This document shows, in pieces, positions 44,065 to 54,101 of a stretch of DNA of 64,000 bases. The notes under the pieces are model-generated. The model was given only the letters and a program-made list of their open reading frames with translations. It was not told where the DNA came from and searched no databases. The first letter of the stretch is position 1; every line of letters begins with the position of its first letter. The DNA lies in the NCBI RefSeq assembly GCF_002294995.1, contig NZ_NSGF01000020.1, positions 1 to 64,000 of the forward strand. Reading direction: 5' to 3'. The stretch is from Mesorhizobium sp. WSM3860. GTDB lineage: Bacteria; Pseudomonadota; Alphaproteobacteria; Rhizobiales; Rhizobiaceae. The translations under genes were made by a program, and so were the position numbers.

Positions 44065-44214
44065 GGCCGTTCTCCGGTTCGAGCTGCCCGATTCGGGGCG
44101 TGACCTCAGAAATACGCACTCGTTTACCCGGCATCAAGCCGAAGGCCGCGGCGCGAAGCTATCCCGCTGGTGGCCTTAACAGCCTGATCCAGCCGGTACA
44201 CGTGGCTCGCACGG

Positions 44215-44970
44215 TCAGATTCGCCACCGGAAGATGCGGGCCCAAAGCGGCCGGTCGCGGTAGACTTCCCTGGAGCGCCACAGCCTGTTGTAGCGGTTGC
44301 CGCCGCCGACACCGAGTTGCGATATCGGCTTGCCGCCCCGCTTGCGCTTGATCGCGATCGGCTCGCCATCATGGCTGAGGCAATGGCCGAAATCCGCGGA
44401 AGGCTGAAGAGCCGCGGCAGGCGGCACCGACCTGACGGCTTCGCCGACGATGAGGTCTTCCGGTTCGCAGGTCAGCGCGACGGCCTTGCCGAACAAGGTC
44501 GGGCCTGTGGGGCAGAGCGCAGTCGGCCCGTAATATTCCCGTTTCACATTGGCGCAGACAAGCTCGATCGCCTTGGCCAGCGCCTTGTGGCGAGCCGGCG
44601 CGGCGACAACCCCGATGCTGGTGTCCCAAGGGGTCGAGCTGAGGAAATCGCGAAAGATCGACAATTTTCCATTGGCGCGCGGCACGCCGCGCAGGAAGAA
44701 ATAGGAGAGATCGGCATAAAGGCCGCCTTGCTCATGGAGCAGGCAATATTTGGCGAGGTCCGCCTTGTATGAATAAGGTCGCAGCGTCCTGAAAGCCGAA
44801 AGCACCTCTGCCCCGAAATGCGTTGAAATGAACTCCGCTAATGCCGCTTCCCGGAACAGGCGGTGCTCTTCGCCGGGATGAGCAGCCGTGAGCGAGTGGA
44901 TGTTTTCGGCAACGAGCCCGGAAAGGTGCTCGCTGCCGTCGTCGGTTATCAGAATGCTGAAGAGAGGCAT
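44215..44970 (-). CDS. Glycosyltransferase, sugar-binding DXD-type
   Basis: 251 aa from ATG 44970 (GGAAG upstream). Resembles the Gly_transf_sug (OCH1/mannosyltransferase-like) family: YSYKADLAKYCLLHEQGGLYADLSYFF corresponds to the RSDxxRYxxLxxxGGIYxDxD core, although the metal-binding DXD reads DLS here. Its start lies 22 bases inside the upstream acyltransferase gene, so the two are translationally coupled and probably modify one cell-surface glycolipid or polysaccharide. Confidence 0.75.
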   Translation of the reverse strand: MPLFSILITDDGSEHLSGLVAENIHSLTAAHPGEEHRLFREAALAEFISTHFGAEVLSAFRTLRPYSYKADLAKYCLLHEQGGLYADLSYFFLRGVPRANGKLSIFRDFLSSTPWDTSIGVVAAPARHKALAKAIELVCANVKREYYGPTALCPTGPTLFGKAVALTCEPEDLIVGEAVRSVPPAAALQPSADFGHCLSHDGEPIAIKRKRGGKPISQLGVGGGNRYNRLWRSREVYRDRPLWARIFRWRI

Positions 44971-45941
44971 CCGGCTTCCATCTCGATCAAGGTGCCTTGG
45001 TGAGCCTTTAACTTGCCCCAGTCGCGCCACTGGTGGGGACTGGCCTTCAGATAGGCCAGGTGCCGATCGGCAAAGTCTTGCGCGGCGCTCTGGATCAGTT
45101 CGGCCTTGTCCTGGCCCCGATCAAGATCGATCGGCTTTTCCACGGTCACCCGTATCTTGCCTGTGCTGTCGTCACGAACGACGAAGACCGGCAGCAGCGG
45201 AGCGCCCGCGATTCTGGCCAAGCGGGGCGCGCCGCCGGCCAGTTCAATGGCCGACTGGCCGATCCGCGCACGCACCAGCAGCTCACCCTCCCAGGCGCCC
45301 GCGGTGATAGACGCAAACTTGCCCTGGCGAAGCAACCGCCTCGCCTCGTTCATGCTGGCGGCCGGATTGGCGCGGTCTATCACGATACGGCCCGCCGCAT
45401 ATCTGAGCTCGACGATGGTCCTGATAGGGTTAAGGAACCGGATGCCGAAGCGCGATTTCGAGAAACCATGCTCGGGCCTGCTGACGTGAAAGACGTCGAA
45501 GCCGGCTTTCGCGAACGCCATCTTCGCCGCAAGCGCATTGAAGGCGAAATGCGCGATCCACAGGACGGCCCCGTGACCCTTGCTGCTCGCCGCTTCGAGA
45601 TGCTCGGCGCCGTGAAGTTCGATCTCGGGTCGCCAGCCGACGAGCCACTCCCTCAGGATCTGGATGTTGTGTTCGCTGCGCATAGCGTCGACTCGGAGCC
45701 GGTCTTCACGGCCGGCTATGCCAAAGGCGGCAAGGTCCGGTTGCGCACCGACGTCGCGCCGAGACTCAGGCGCCCGTTTCAGCCGCTCCAGCCAAAGGCA
45801 GACACTGCGCCATCTCTTCTCAGGCACGAAAAGAGAGACGAATACAAAAACAGGAAGTCTCAGCAGGAATCCGAGATCTTCCAAAGCAAAGGCTCTTCCG
45901 GAGCGAGAGGCTCGCTTCCTCTTCCGAACATTGATTTCCAA
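44949..45941 (-). CDS. Lysophospholipid/lipid A acyltransferase-like protein
   Basis: 330 aa in the LpxL/LPLAT superfamily by overall pattern: a hydrophobic N-terminal segment (LLRLPVFVFVSLFV), AVLWIAHFAFNAL, FSKSRFGIRFLNPIRTIVEL, ITAGAWEGELLVRARIGQSAIELAGGAPRLAR and APLLPVFVVRDD. The catalytic HX4(D/E) motif is altered: His is followed by FAFNA with no acid at the expected place. No ATG is available upstream of residue 90; the best start is TTG 45941, so the N-terminus is uncertain. Coupled to the glycosyltransferase. Confidence 0.7.
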   Translation of the reverse strand: MEINVRKRKRASRSGRAFALEDLGFLLRLPVFVFVSLFVPEKRWRSVCLWLERLKRAPESRRDVGAQPDLAAFGIAGREDRLRVDAMRSEHNIQILREWLVGWRPEIELHGAEHLEAASSKGHGAVLWIAHFAFNALAAKMAFAKAGFDVFHVSRPEHGFSKSRFGIRFLNPIRTIVELRYAAGRIVIDRANPAASMNEARRLLRQGKFASITAGAWEGELLVRARIGQSAIELAGGAPRLARIAGAPLLPVFVVRDDSTGKIRVTVEKPIDLDRGQDKAELIQSAAQDFADRHLAYLKASPHQWRDWGKLKAHQGTLIEMEAGCLSSAF

Positions 45942-46074
45942 GCTGGGTCCCCACCCTTAACGCGCGAGCCTTACCATGTTGCGGCGCGGCGTCAAAGCGC
46001 CGGTGGATCGCTCTCGGCTTTCAATGCATCGCCGATTGCTAGATGCGGGGGCATCATGGTAACGAGGCTGCTGC

Positions 46075-46148
46075 GCGGGTATGATGTAATGGTAGCCTGT
46101 CAGCTTCCCAAGCTGAACGCGCGGGTTCGATTCCCGCTACCCGCTCCA
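46075..46148 (+). tRNA. tRNA-Gly (anticodon CCC)
   Basis: A full cloverleaf can be drawn. The acceptor stem GCGGGTA pairs with TACCCGC; the anticodon stem TCAGC/GCTGA carries loop TTCCCAA, with anticodon CCC at 46107-46109; the T arm is GCGGG-TTCGATT-CCCGC; discriminator U and encoded CCA end the gene. It reads GGG codons. No integrase or repeated 3' end was seen nearby, so there is no sign of an integrated element. Confidence 0.96.
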
Positions 46149-46235
46149 TCCCTCACTCCAGTGCCATCCGGTCGGTGCGATCAGGCAGAGCGTCCTTAAG
46201 CGGCCGAAGGCGAACGCGATCGTTGCCGTTTGCGG

Positions 46236-46709
46236 TCAGGCCAGCACGCCGCACAGGGGAAGATGCTTTGCGGCATCGGCCGCTTCCATCCGCACAATGG
46301 TGTGCGACAGGCCGCCGTGTTCCTCGATCCACTCCCGCACCCAATCGGGATATTGCGAGATCAGGTACTCCGCGGCAGCCGCATTCTGCTGGGCGCCGAC
46401 GCCGTAAGGCAGATGGAAGCCGAATGATGCGCGCGGCGTGATGCAAAGCTGCTCGGCGGGCAAAGACAAATAGAGCGTGCAGGCGCTGTCGCAGGCGCCG
46501 TCAAATTCCACCGGCTCGTTCGCGGCGCGCAGCTCGGCGACGTGCAAAGCGAAGATCACGATCTGACCGCCGGGATTTTCCTGCACCGTTTCGGCATTTG
46601 CGGGCAGCATTGTCAGGACGGCGGCGAGGAACGCTAGCGCCTTGGCTATCAGCCTCCGCTTAACCCCCGCGCGCGGCAGATCGGCGTGCATATTGGTGAC
46701 CTCGCTCAT
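46236..46709 (-). CDS. Periplasmic ClpP/crotonase-fold protein, predicted serine protease-like
   Basis: 157 aa with an N-terminal signal segment (LIAKALAFLAAVLTMLPANAE). The core EFDGACDSACTLYLSLPAEQLCITPRASFGFHLPYG matches secreted ClpP-superfamily proteins in which the Ser of CxSAC(T) is the supposed nucleophile and the downstream FH supplies His. Four Cys could form disulfides. A second ATG at 46691 gives a shorter, equally good signal peptide. Role unknown. Confidence 0.7.
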   Translation of the reverse strand: MSEVTNMHADLPRAGVKRRLIAKALAFLAAVLTMLPANAETVQENPGGQIVIFALHVAELRAANEPVEFDGACDSACTLYLSLPAEQLCITPRASFGFHLPYGVGAQQNAAAAEYLISQYPDWVREWIEEHGGLSHTIVRMEAADAAKHLPLCGVLA

Positions 46710-47059
46710 CCGGCGAGACCAAGGCTAACATTGAGATGGTTAACAACAGGCAGCTTTGAAAACATCGAAGATCCAGATTCGCCCACTGCCCGCACCCTCT
46801 CAACAGCAGGGGACCTGGAAAATCAACGTGCTTTTTTGACCGCACTGCGAAGGGAGCGGGCTCGTTCGCCGAAAGGGGCCAAAACGAAAGACGCGCTGGA
46901 AGCAGCAGGGGCTTGGGCCGTCGAAGAGGATAGCCGCGCGATTTATGGCGAAACAGAAGCCGGCCACCTTGCGGCGGCCGGCTCTGGACCGGTTGTGCGT
47001 AAAAACAGTTCTTTACAGCGGGTAAGCGGCTCTATCCAAAGCTGAACCGCTATGATCCC
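46710..47059. other. 350-base region without a convincing gene
   Basis: Lies between two minus-strand genes. Besides the hairpin at 46958-46983 it contains a plus-strand frame (46686-47045) with unremarkable composition, no ribosome-binding site and no family resemblance. The promoter of the ClpP-like gene should lie at its low-coordinate end, but I see no clear -35/-10 pair. Confidence 0.5.
46958..46983 (-). terminator. Hairpin downstream of the Arg-rich gene
   Basis: AGCCGGCC and GGCCGGCT (46976-46983 and 46958-46965 on the minus strand) form an 8-bp stem with a 10-base loop. On the minus strand it is followed by TTCTGTTT, a weak U-tract, 77 bases past the stop of the Arg-rich protein gene. 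Confidence 0.6.
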
Positions 47060-47386
47060 CTAAAGCCAAAAGCCAATCCAAACACGTTCGCGCCAGCAGC
47101 GGCGACGCCAGCGGCCACGACGCCAGTAGCGGCGGCAAACCCGTCTCCAGACGCGGCGCCGTCTGCGGCGGCGACGCCCGCGGTGCCAATGACGATGGTA
47201 GACCTGCTCCACTTCAGCTCGTTCGTCTCCATCCTCGAAGACGGCGGCATCCGCCTTATCGAGTTCATCGAGAATTCCGTTGCCGCTTGGAATTCCGGCA
47301 ACCGCTCTGCTGGGGCCAGCCAGGGTTGCAATTGCCGCTGCCCCCGCAACGCCAAGCATTCCAGTTAGAAACAAGCGACGTTCCAT
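47060..47386 (-). CDS. Tat-exported arginine/tryptophan-rich small protein
   Basis: 108 aa from ATG 47386 behind GGGAGG. The N-terminus MERRLFLTGMLGVAGAAAIATLA is a twin-arginine signal (RRLFLTG). A short acidic middle (LDELDKADAAVFEDGDERAEVEQ) follows, then the last 45 residues contain 22 Arg and 7 Trp, including a run of eight Arg. This protamine-like, extremely basic tail behind a Tat signal is unusual. The Tat signal and the basic tail lie in one frame, which argues against an artefact. Related small proteins exist in Mesorhizobium as far as I recall, with no known role. Confidence 0.65.
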   Translation of the reverse strand: MERRLFLTGMLGVAGAAAIATLAGPSRAVAGIPSGNGILDELDKADAAVFEDGDERAEVEQVYHRHWHRGRRRRRRRRVWRRVCRRYWRRGRWRRRCWRERVWIGFWL

Positions 47387-47490
47387 CAAAGACCTCCCGA
47401 TAGTTCAGCATCGGCAGGTCGTTCCCTCACCCAAACGGGCTCCAGTGAGCTGCCGATCTGTTTGAACGCGCAGGTAGCATTCTCGTTCCA

Positions 47491-48480
47491 TTACCCCACT
47501 TCGCGCAGGATGAAGTCGTGCAGCATCTTGGCGGCGGGCGAGAGCACCCGGTTCCTGACCGTGATCAGGCTGTAGGGCCGGACCTCGATGTCGAACTCGG
47601 TCTGCACGACATCGATCGCTCCGGACAACCCGTCGCCGCTCTGGATGAACTTGGCCACCTGGACCGAAACGGGGGCGATGGCGTCGGACTGCGCCACCAT
47701 CACCAGCGTCAAGAGCAGCGAAGAGGTGTTGAGGATGCGGTCGGGAAGCGGGATGTTGCGGTTGAGGAAATTGCTTTCCATCGCCTGGCGCAGCGGCGAG
47801 CCGCCGGACTGGAAGACCCAGTCATAGGCGGCCGTCTCCTCCAGGCCGACCATCCCGCCGCTGGCAAGCGGATGGCCGCGACGCACGATGAGGCAGGCCT
47901 TCTCGATGCCGATGACGCGCGATTCGAACAGCCGCGGATTGAGGTCGTCGGGAATGCGGGCGATGATGAAGTCGTGGCGGGACGCGATCAGCTCGCGGGC
48001 GAGCACGTTCGAGGTCTCGACCTGCATGGTGATCTCGATGCGCGGATAGATGCGGCGGATCTCGCGAATCGCCGGCACCGCCAGCTCGATCGCCGGCGCG
48101 GTCACGGCGCCGAGAAACACCGAGCCGCCCTTGCCTGCCTTAAGCTCCGAAATCTCGCGGTCGGCTTCGCGCATTTCGAGCAGGATCGAGCGGGCGCGCC
48201 TGGCGAGCGCCTGGCCGTAAGGGGTCAGCGTCACGCCGCGCGGCAGCCGCTCGCATAATTTCACGTCGAGCACCGCCTCCATCTCGGCGATCATGCGCGA
48301 GGCCGCCGGCTGGGAAATATTCATGACCTGGGCGGCGGCGCTCACCCGTCCGTGATCGTCGAGGGCGGCGATCATCCGCATATGGCGCAGGCTCAAGCCG
48401 CTGCGCAGGAGCGTTTCCCCATCTCCCGGAAGCTTCTCGTAACTTCCTGAAATCGCGTCAAGATCGCGCAACGCCGCCAT
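47491..48480 (-). CDS. gbpR: LysR family regulator, GbpR-like
   Basis: 329 aa. Winged helix-turn-helix at about residues 30-90 (SLRHMRMIAALDDHGRVSAAAQVMNISQPAASRMI) and a LysR substrate-binding domain. It is divergent from chvE-gguABC, the position of gbpR (galactose-binding protein regulator) in Agrobacterium, where it activates chvE in response to sugars. The symbol rests on this synteny. Candidate binding dyads lie in the 292-base gap. Confidence 0.85.
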   Translation of the reverse strand: MAALRDLDAISGSYEKLPGDGETLLRSGLSLRHMRMIAALDDHGRVSAAAQVMNISQPAASRMIAEMEAVLDVKLCERLPRGVTLTPYGQALARRARSILLEMREADREISELKAGKGGSVFLGAVTAPAIELAVPAIREIRRIYPRIEITMQVETSNVLARELIASRHDFIIARIPDDLNPRLFESRVIGIEKACLIVRRGHPLASGGMVGLEETAAYDWVFQSGGSPLRQAMESNFLNRNIPLPDRILNTSSLLLTLVMVAQSDAIAPVSVQVAKFIQSGDGLSGAIDVVQTEFDIEVRPYSLITVRNRVLSPAAKMLHDFILREVG

Positions 48481-48523
48481 GATTTCCCAGCCTCTCCGGC
48501 AATTCTCTGCCCTGCGCTAAATC

Positions 48524-48576
48524 ATACCAGTTTCGGTATAGCAACCAGCAAAGATCGCATTTGACAGTTATGTCAA
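48524..48576. promoter_or_regulatory. Candidate GbpR box and chvE promoter dyad
   Basis: ATACC-N6-GGTAT at 48524-48539 is an interrupted palindrome of LysR-box size. TTGACA-GTTA-TGTCAA at 48561-48576 is a second perfect dyad that includes a TTGACA -35-like hexamer directed to chvE. No good -10 box is visible at 17 bases. Confidence 0.5.
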
Positions 48577-48772
48577 AGGAACACACCCTTCGCGCGTTCC
48601 GAGACGCAGCGATCGGCAACGAGCAAAATCGTATCGATTGAAACTGCGTCGCGGGGCCGATTGGGAGGATACCGGAGATCGATAAAGCCGACAGAGGCGC
48701 GATTGCGCTCCTGCTCGACTGCGCGGCCCGCGAAGCCCCGAGGTGTCGCGTCCATCAACCAGGGAGAGTAAT

Positions 48773-49843
48773 GTGAAGATTATCAAGACGCTGGCCGCCG
48801 TCGCGGCCCTTGGCATTGCCGCCACGACCTATTCGGCGCACGCCGCCGACAAGGGCCTCGTCGGCGTGCTGATGCCGACCAAAACCTCGCAGCGCTGGAT
48901 CAACGACGGCGACGCCGTCAAATCCCAGCTCGAAGCGCTCGGCTACACGGTCGACCTGCAATATGCGCAGGACGACATCCCGAACCAGCTCAGCCAGCTG
49001 GAAAACGAAATCACGAAAGGCCCGAAGGCGCTGATCATCGCTTCGATCGACGGCACCACCATGGCCGATGCGCTGCAGAAGGCCAATGATGCAGGCGTCG
49101 TCACCATCGCCTATGACCGCCTGATCAAGAAGACCCCGAACGTCGACTACTACACCACCTTCGACAATTTCGGCGTCGGCGTGATCCAGGCGAATTCCCT
49201 GGTCAAGGGCCTCAAGGAGCGCTTCCCGAACACCAAGCCGTGGAACGTCGAGCTGTTCGGCGGCTCGCCCGACGACAACAACGCCTTCTTCTTCTACAAC
49301 GGCGCGATGTCGGTCCTGCAGCCGCTGATCGATGACGGCTCGATCAAGATCAAGTCGGGCCAGATGGGCATGGACAAGGTCGGCACGCTGCGCTGGCTCG
49401 CTGCCACCGCCCAGGCCCGCATGGACAACCTGCTCTCGGCCAACTACTCGGACGGCAGCCGTGTCGATGGCGTTCTGTCGCCCTATGACGGCCTGTCGCG
49501 CGGCATCACCGCCTCGCTGCGCGCTGTCGGCTACGGCACGGAAGCTCAGCCCTGGCCGATCGTGACCGGTCAGGACGCCGAGACCGCCTCGGTCAAGCTG
49601 ATCATCTCGGGCGAGCAGTATTCGACCGTGTTCAAGGATACCCGCGAGCTGGCCAAGGCCACCGTGCAGCTGGTCGACAAGGTGCTCTCCGGCGGCAAGC
49701 CGGACGGCCTCGACACCAAGACCTACAACAACGACGTCAAGGTCGTTCCCTCGATCCTCTTGACGCCGCATGAGGTCGACAAGTCGAACTACCAGGCGCT
49801 GGTCGTCGACTCCGGCTACATCAAGGCCGACGAGCTGAAGTAA
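48773..49843 (+). CDS. chvE: Multiple sugar-binding periplasmic receptor ChvE
   Basis: 356-aa periplasmic binding protein for glucose, galactose, arabinose and other sugars. Signal peptide of about 24 residues (TLAAVAALGIAATTYSAHAA), mature start DKGLVGVLMPTKTSQRWINDG. The start is a GTG at 48773 with AGGGAGA upstream; the ATG at 48771 is out of frame. In Agrobacterium ChvE also presents sugars to the VirA kinase; here only the transport role is supported by neighbours gguA and gguB. Confidence 0.93.
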   Translation: MKIIKTLAAVAALGIAATTYSAHAADKGLVGVLMPTKTSQRWINDGDAVKSQLEALGYTVDLQYAQDDIPNQLSQLENEITKGPKALIIASIDGTTMADALQKANDAGVVTIAYDRLIKKTPNVDYYTTFDNFGVGVIQANSLVKGLKERFPNTKPWNVELFGGSPDDNNAFFFYNGAMSVLQPLIDDGSIKIKSGQMGMDKVGTLRWLAATAQARMDNLLSANYSDGSRVDGVLSPYDGLSRGITASLRAVGYGTEAQPWPIVTGQDAETASVKLIISGEQYSTVFKDTRELAKATVQLVDKVLSGGKPDGLDTKTYNNDVKVVPSILLTPHEVDKSNYQALVVDSGYIKADELK

Positions 49844-49859
49844 TCCAGCCTTTAAGGGA

Positions 49860-49888
49860 GGGGTCCTGCGCGACGCAGGGCCCCTTTT
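49860..49888 (+). terminator. Intrinsic terminator/attenuator after chvE
   Basis: GGGGTCCTGCG-CGA-CGCAGGGCCCC forms an 11-bp stem with one G-U pair and is followed by TTTT. It sits between chvE and gguA and should make chvE mRNA more abundant than the ATPase/permease part. Confidence 0.8.
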
Positions 49889-50031
49889 CGTTCAGAAGCG
49901 ACCCCGGTATTGTTTTTGCCGGCTTCTGCAGCGCCATGCGCCATCGCGGCGCGAGCCGGACTGCAGTATGTTGATTACGCGCATAACGCTTTCCGGAAAT
50001 GGGAAGGCATGCGCCAGGGAGCGAATTCCTG

Positions 50032-51563
<1,532 letters not shown>

Positions 51564-51567
<4 letters not shown>

Positions 51568-52856
51568 GCACAGAAAGCGCTCCCGCGCCGCAGAGCGGCG
51601 TCGCCGAAGACGTCAAGCATGGTCCGCGTGTCGCCGTTTCGGCGCTGACGACGAACCTGCGCGAATACGGCCTGATCATCGCGCTGATCGTCATCATGCT
51701 GTTCTTCCAGTACACGACGTCCGGCACGCTGTTCAAACCGGTCAACCTCAGCAACCTGGTGCAGCAGAACTCGTTCATCATCGTGATGGCGCTTGGCATG
51801 CTGCTGGTGATCGTCGCCGGCTATATCGACCTCAGCGTGGGATCGGTCGCCGGCTTCATCGGCGCGCTTGCCGCAATGATGATGGTGATCTGGCCGCTCG
51901 GTCCGCTCAGCAATCCGCTGGTGGTTTCAATCATCTGCCTCATCGTCGGCGGCGGCATAGGCGCGGCGCAAGGCTATTGGATCGCCTATCACCGAATACC
52001 GAGCTTCATCGTGACGCTGGCGGGTATGCTGATCTTCCGCGGCATCTGCCAGGCGCTGCTTGGCGGCGGCTCTTCGGTCGGCCCGCTTCCCGACAGCTTC
52101 AAGGCGTTGAGCTCCGGCTTCATCCCGGACCTCATCGGCCCGCTGACGCTCATTCCGCCGACGGTGAATGCCGCCGGCAAGACCATCGTCGGCAGCGGCC
52201 TTACGCTGCACATGACGACGATCGTGCTCGGTCTGATCGCCGTGCTGGCCTATGCCTATTTTGGCTTCAGGACACGGCGTAAGCGCGAACGGCATGGCTA
52301 TGAGGCCGAGCCCTTCCCGCTGTTCGTCATCAAGACGCTGGTCGGCAGCGCGCTGGCGCTGTTCCTGGTCTTCCAGTTCGCCAGCTACAGGGGACTGCCG
52401 GTGGTGCTGCTGGTGATGGGCGTGCTGATCTCGCTGTTCGTCTTCGTCACCAAGCGCATGACCATCGGCCGCCGCATCTATGCGATGGGCGGCAACTCCA
52501 AGGCGGCGCAGCTGTCGGGCATCAACACCGAAAGGCTGACGCTGCTCGTCTTCATCAACATGGGCGTGCTGTCGGCGCTCGGCGGACTGATCATCGCCGC
52601 TCGCCTCGGCCAGGCCGTCCCGGCCGCCGGCCTCGGCAGCGAACTCGACGTGATCGCCGCCGTCTTCATCGGCGGCGCCTCGGCGATGGGCGGCGTCGGA
52701 CAGGTCATCGGCGCCGTGGTCGGCGGCTTCATCATGGGCGTGATGAACAACGGCATGTCGATCATGGGCGTCAATGTCGACTGGCAGCAGGTGGTGAAAG
52801 GCCTGGTGCTGCTCGGCGCCGTCATCTTCGACGTCTACAACAAGAACAAGGCGTAG
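51564..52856 (+). CDS. gguB: Sugar ABC transporter, permease GguB
   Basis: Single large permease (430 aa) of the XylH/MglC type, about ten helices. Includes LLVIVAGYIDLSVGSVAGF, GGGIGAAQGYWIAYHRIPSFIVTLAGM and the ATPase-contact loop MGGNSKAAQLSGINTERL. A cytoplasmic basic insert of about 20 residues (FRTRRKRERHGYEAEPF) lies mid-protein, as in other GguB/XylH members. Confidence 0.93.
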
Positions 52857-53063
52857 AGGCCGGAGGCAAGGACTAAGGAGGCATACGGGTTCTAGATCGC
52901 GAAGCCGCCGGCAACCCGTCGGCGCAAAGAAGTCCTGGAAGGACCAGGCTCGCGAGTGCAATCCGGACGAAGAGTTTCAACCGTGGCGCGGATCGGTTCC
53001 GGGCCGCGCCGGTCAAGGTTTGCCATGGGCAGCCGGGCCAAGGCAAAAGAGAGAGGGTTCATC

Positions 53064-54053
53064 ATGCTGATTTCCCAGATCCTCGACGACGCCGAGACGA
53101 TCCGCGTCGTTGCCCGCAGCGGCGGCAAGACCCGGATCATCAACGGCGCGCGCAGCGTCTATTCGCTGGCGATGGAGGCAGCCCGCACCGGCACCGGGCT
53201 CGAGGCGCTGATCGAGCGCAAGGGCTATGGCGAGACGGTCGACCTCGACGCCGTCTACAAGAAGGGACGACTGGTGTCGCCAATCAACCATCCCGACCCC
53301 GCGCATCTCCACCTTACCGGCACCGGGCTTACGCATCTCGGCTCCGCCGCGACGCGCGATTCCATGCACAAGAAGCTCAGCGACGGCGAGGAGCAGCTCA
53401 CCGATTCCATGAAGATGTTCCGCATGGGGCTGGAGGGCGGCAAGCCGGCCAAGGGCCAGATCGGCGTGCAGCCGGAATGGTTCTACAAGGGCAACGGCAC
53501 CATGGCGGTGGCGCCCGGTGCCGCGCTGATGTCGCCAGCCTTCGCGCAGGACGCCGGCGAGGAGCCGGAGATTGCCGGCATCTATGTGATCGGCGACGAC
53601 GGCGCGCCGTTCCGCGTCGGCTTCACGCTGTCCAATGAATTCTCCGACCATGTGACAGAACGCGTGAACTATCTGTTCCTCGCCCATTCCAAGCTGCGCA
53701 ACGCCTCGTTCGGACCGGAAATCCTGATCGGCGAGCTGCCCGCCGACATCAGGGGCTCTTCACGAATCTGGCGCGACGGCAAAGTGCTTTGGGAAAAACC
53801 GTTCCTTTCGGGCGAGGCGAACATGTCGCACACCATCGCCAATCTCGAGCACCACCACTTCAAATATTCGGCCTTCCGCCAGCCGGGCGACGTGCATGTG
53901 CACATGTTCGGCACCGCCACACTCTCGTTCGCAGACGGCGTCAGGACCGAGGAAGGCGACACGTTCGAGATCGAGGCCAGGGATTTCGGCCTGCCGCTGC
54001 GCAACCCGCTGGAGATCGAAAAGCCGATCAAGGTGGCGGTGAAGGCGCTGTAA
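53064..54053 (+). CDS. gguC: GguC, AraD1/FAH-superfamily protein
   Basis: 329 aa from ATG 53064. C-terminal fumarylacetoacetate-hydrolase-like fold (GYTLSNEFSDHVTERVN-like stretch; HTIANLEHHHFKYSAF; GTATLSFADG). AraD1-family members dehydrate L-2-keto-3-deoxyarabonate, so a role in arabinose catabolism fits its place behind the ChvE-GguAB importer, but the reaction is inference. The 207 bases before it hold only a short CCTGG/CCAGG hairpin at about 52933-52949. Confidence 0.85.
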   Translation: MLISQILDDAETIRVVARSGGKTRIINGARSVYSLAMEAARTGTGLEALIERKGYGETVDLDAVYKKGRLVSPINHPDPAHLHLTGTGLTHLGSAATRDSMHKKLSDGEEQLTDSMKMFRMGLEGGKPAKGQIGVQPEWFYKGNGTMAVAPGAALMSPAFAQDAGEEPEIAGIYVIGDDGAPFRVGFTLSNEFSDHVTERVNYLFLAHSKLRNASFGPEILIGELPADIRGSSRIWRDGKVLWEKPFLSGEANMSHTIANLEHHHFKYSAFRQPGDVHVHMFGTATLSFADGVRTEEGDTFEIEARDFGLPLRNPLEIEKPIKVAVKAL

Positions 54054-54059
54054 GGGCGC

Positions 54060-54090
54060 CTTTCCTTCTCCGCTTGTGGGAGAAGGAAAG
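54060..54090. terminator. Hairpin between convergent gguC and binding-protein gene
   Basis: CTTTCCTTCTCC and GGAGAAGGAAAG (54060-54071 and 54079-54090) form a perfect 12-bp stem with a 7-base loop, placed 6 bases after the gguC stop and 11 before the convergent stop. Likely bidirectional terminator. Confidence 0.75.
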
Positions 54091-54101
54091 TCTGCTCAAC
54101 C

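Noticed and set aside
46060..46160. tRNA-Gly as an integration site for a mobile element
   Set aside because: No integrase gene and no second copy of the tRNA 3' end were seen in the flanking sequence; neighbouring genes look native in composition.
46686..47045. 119-codon plus-strand ORF
   Set aside because: No ribosome-binding site, no similarity to any family I know, and it overlaps the start of the ClpP-like gene.
48561..48576. FNR/FixK box before chvE (TTGA...TCAA)
   Set aside because: The half-sites are separated by 8 bases and the sequence departs from TTGAT-N4-ATCAA; a LysR- or repressor-type dyad or a -35 box is a simpler reading.
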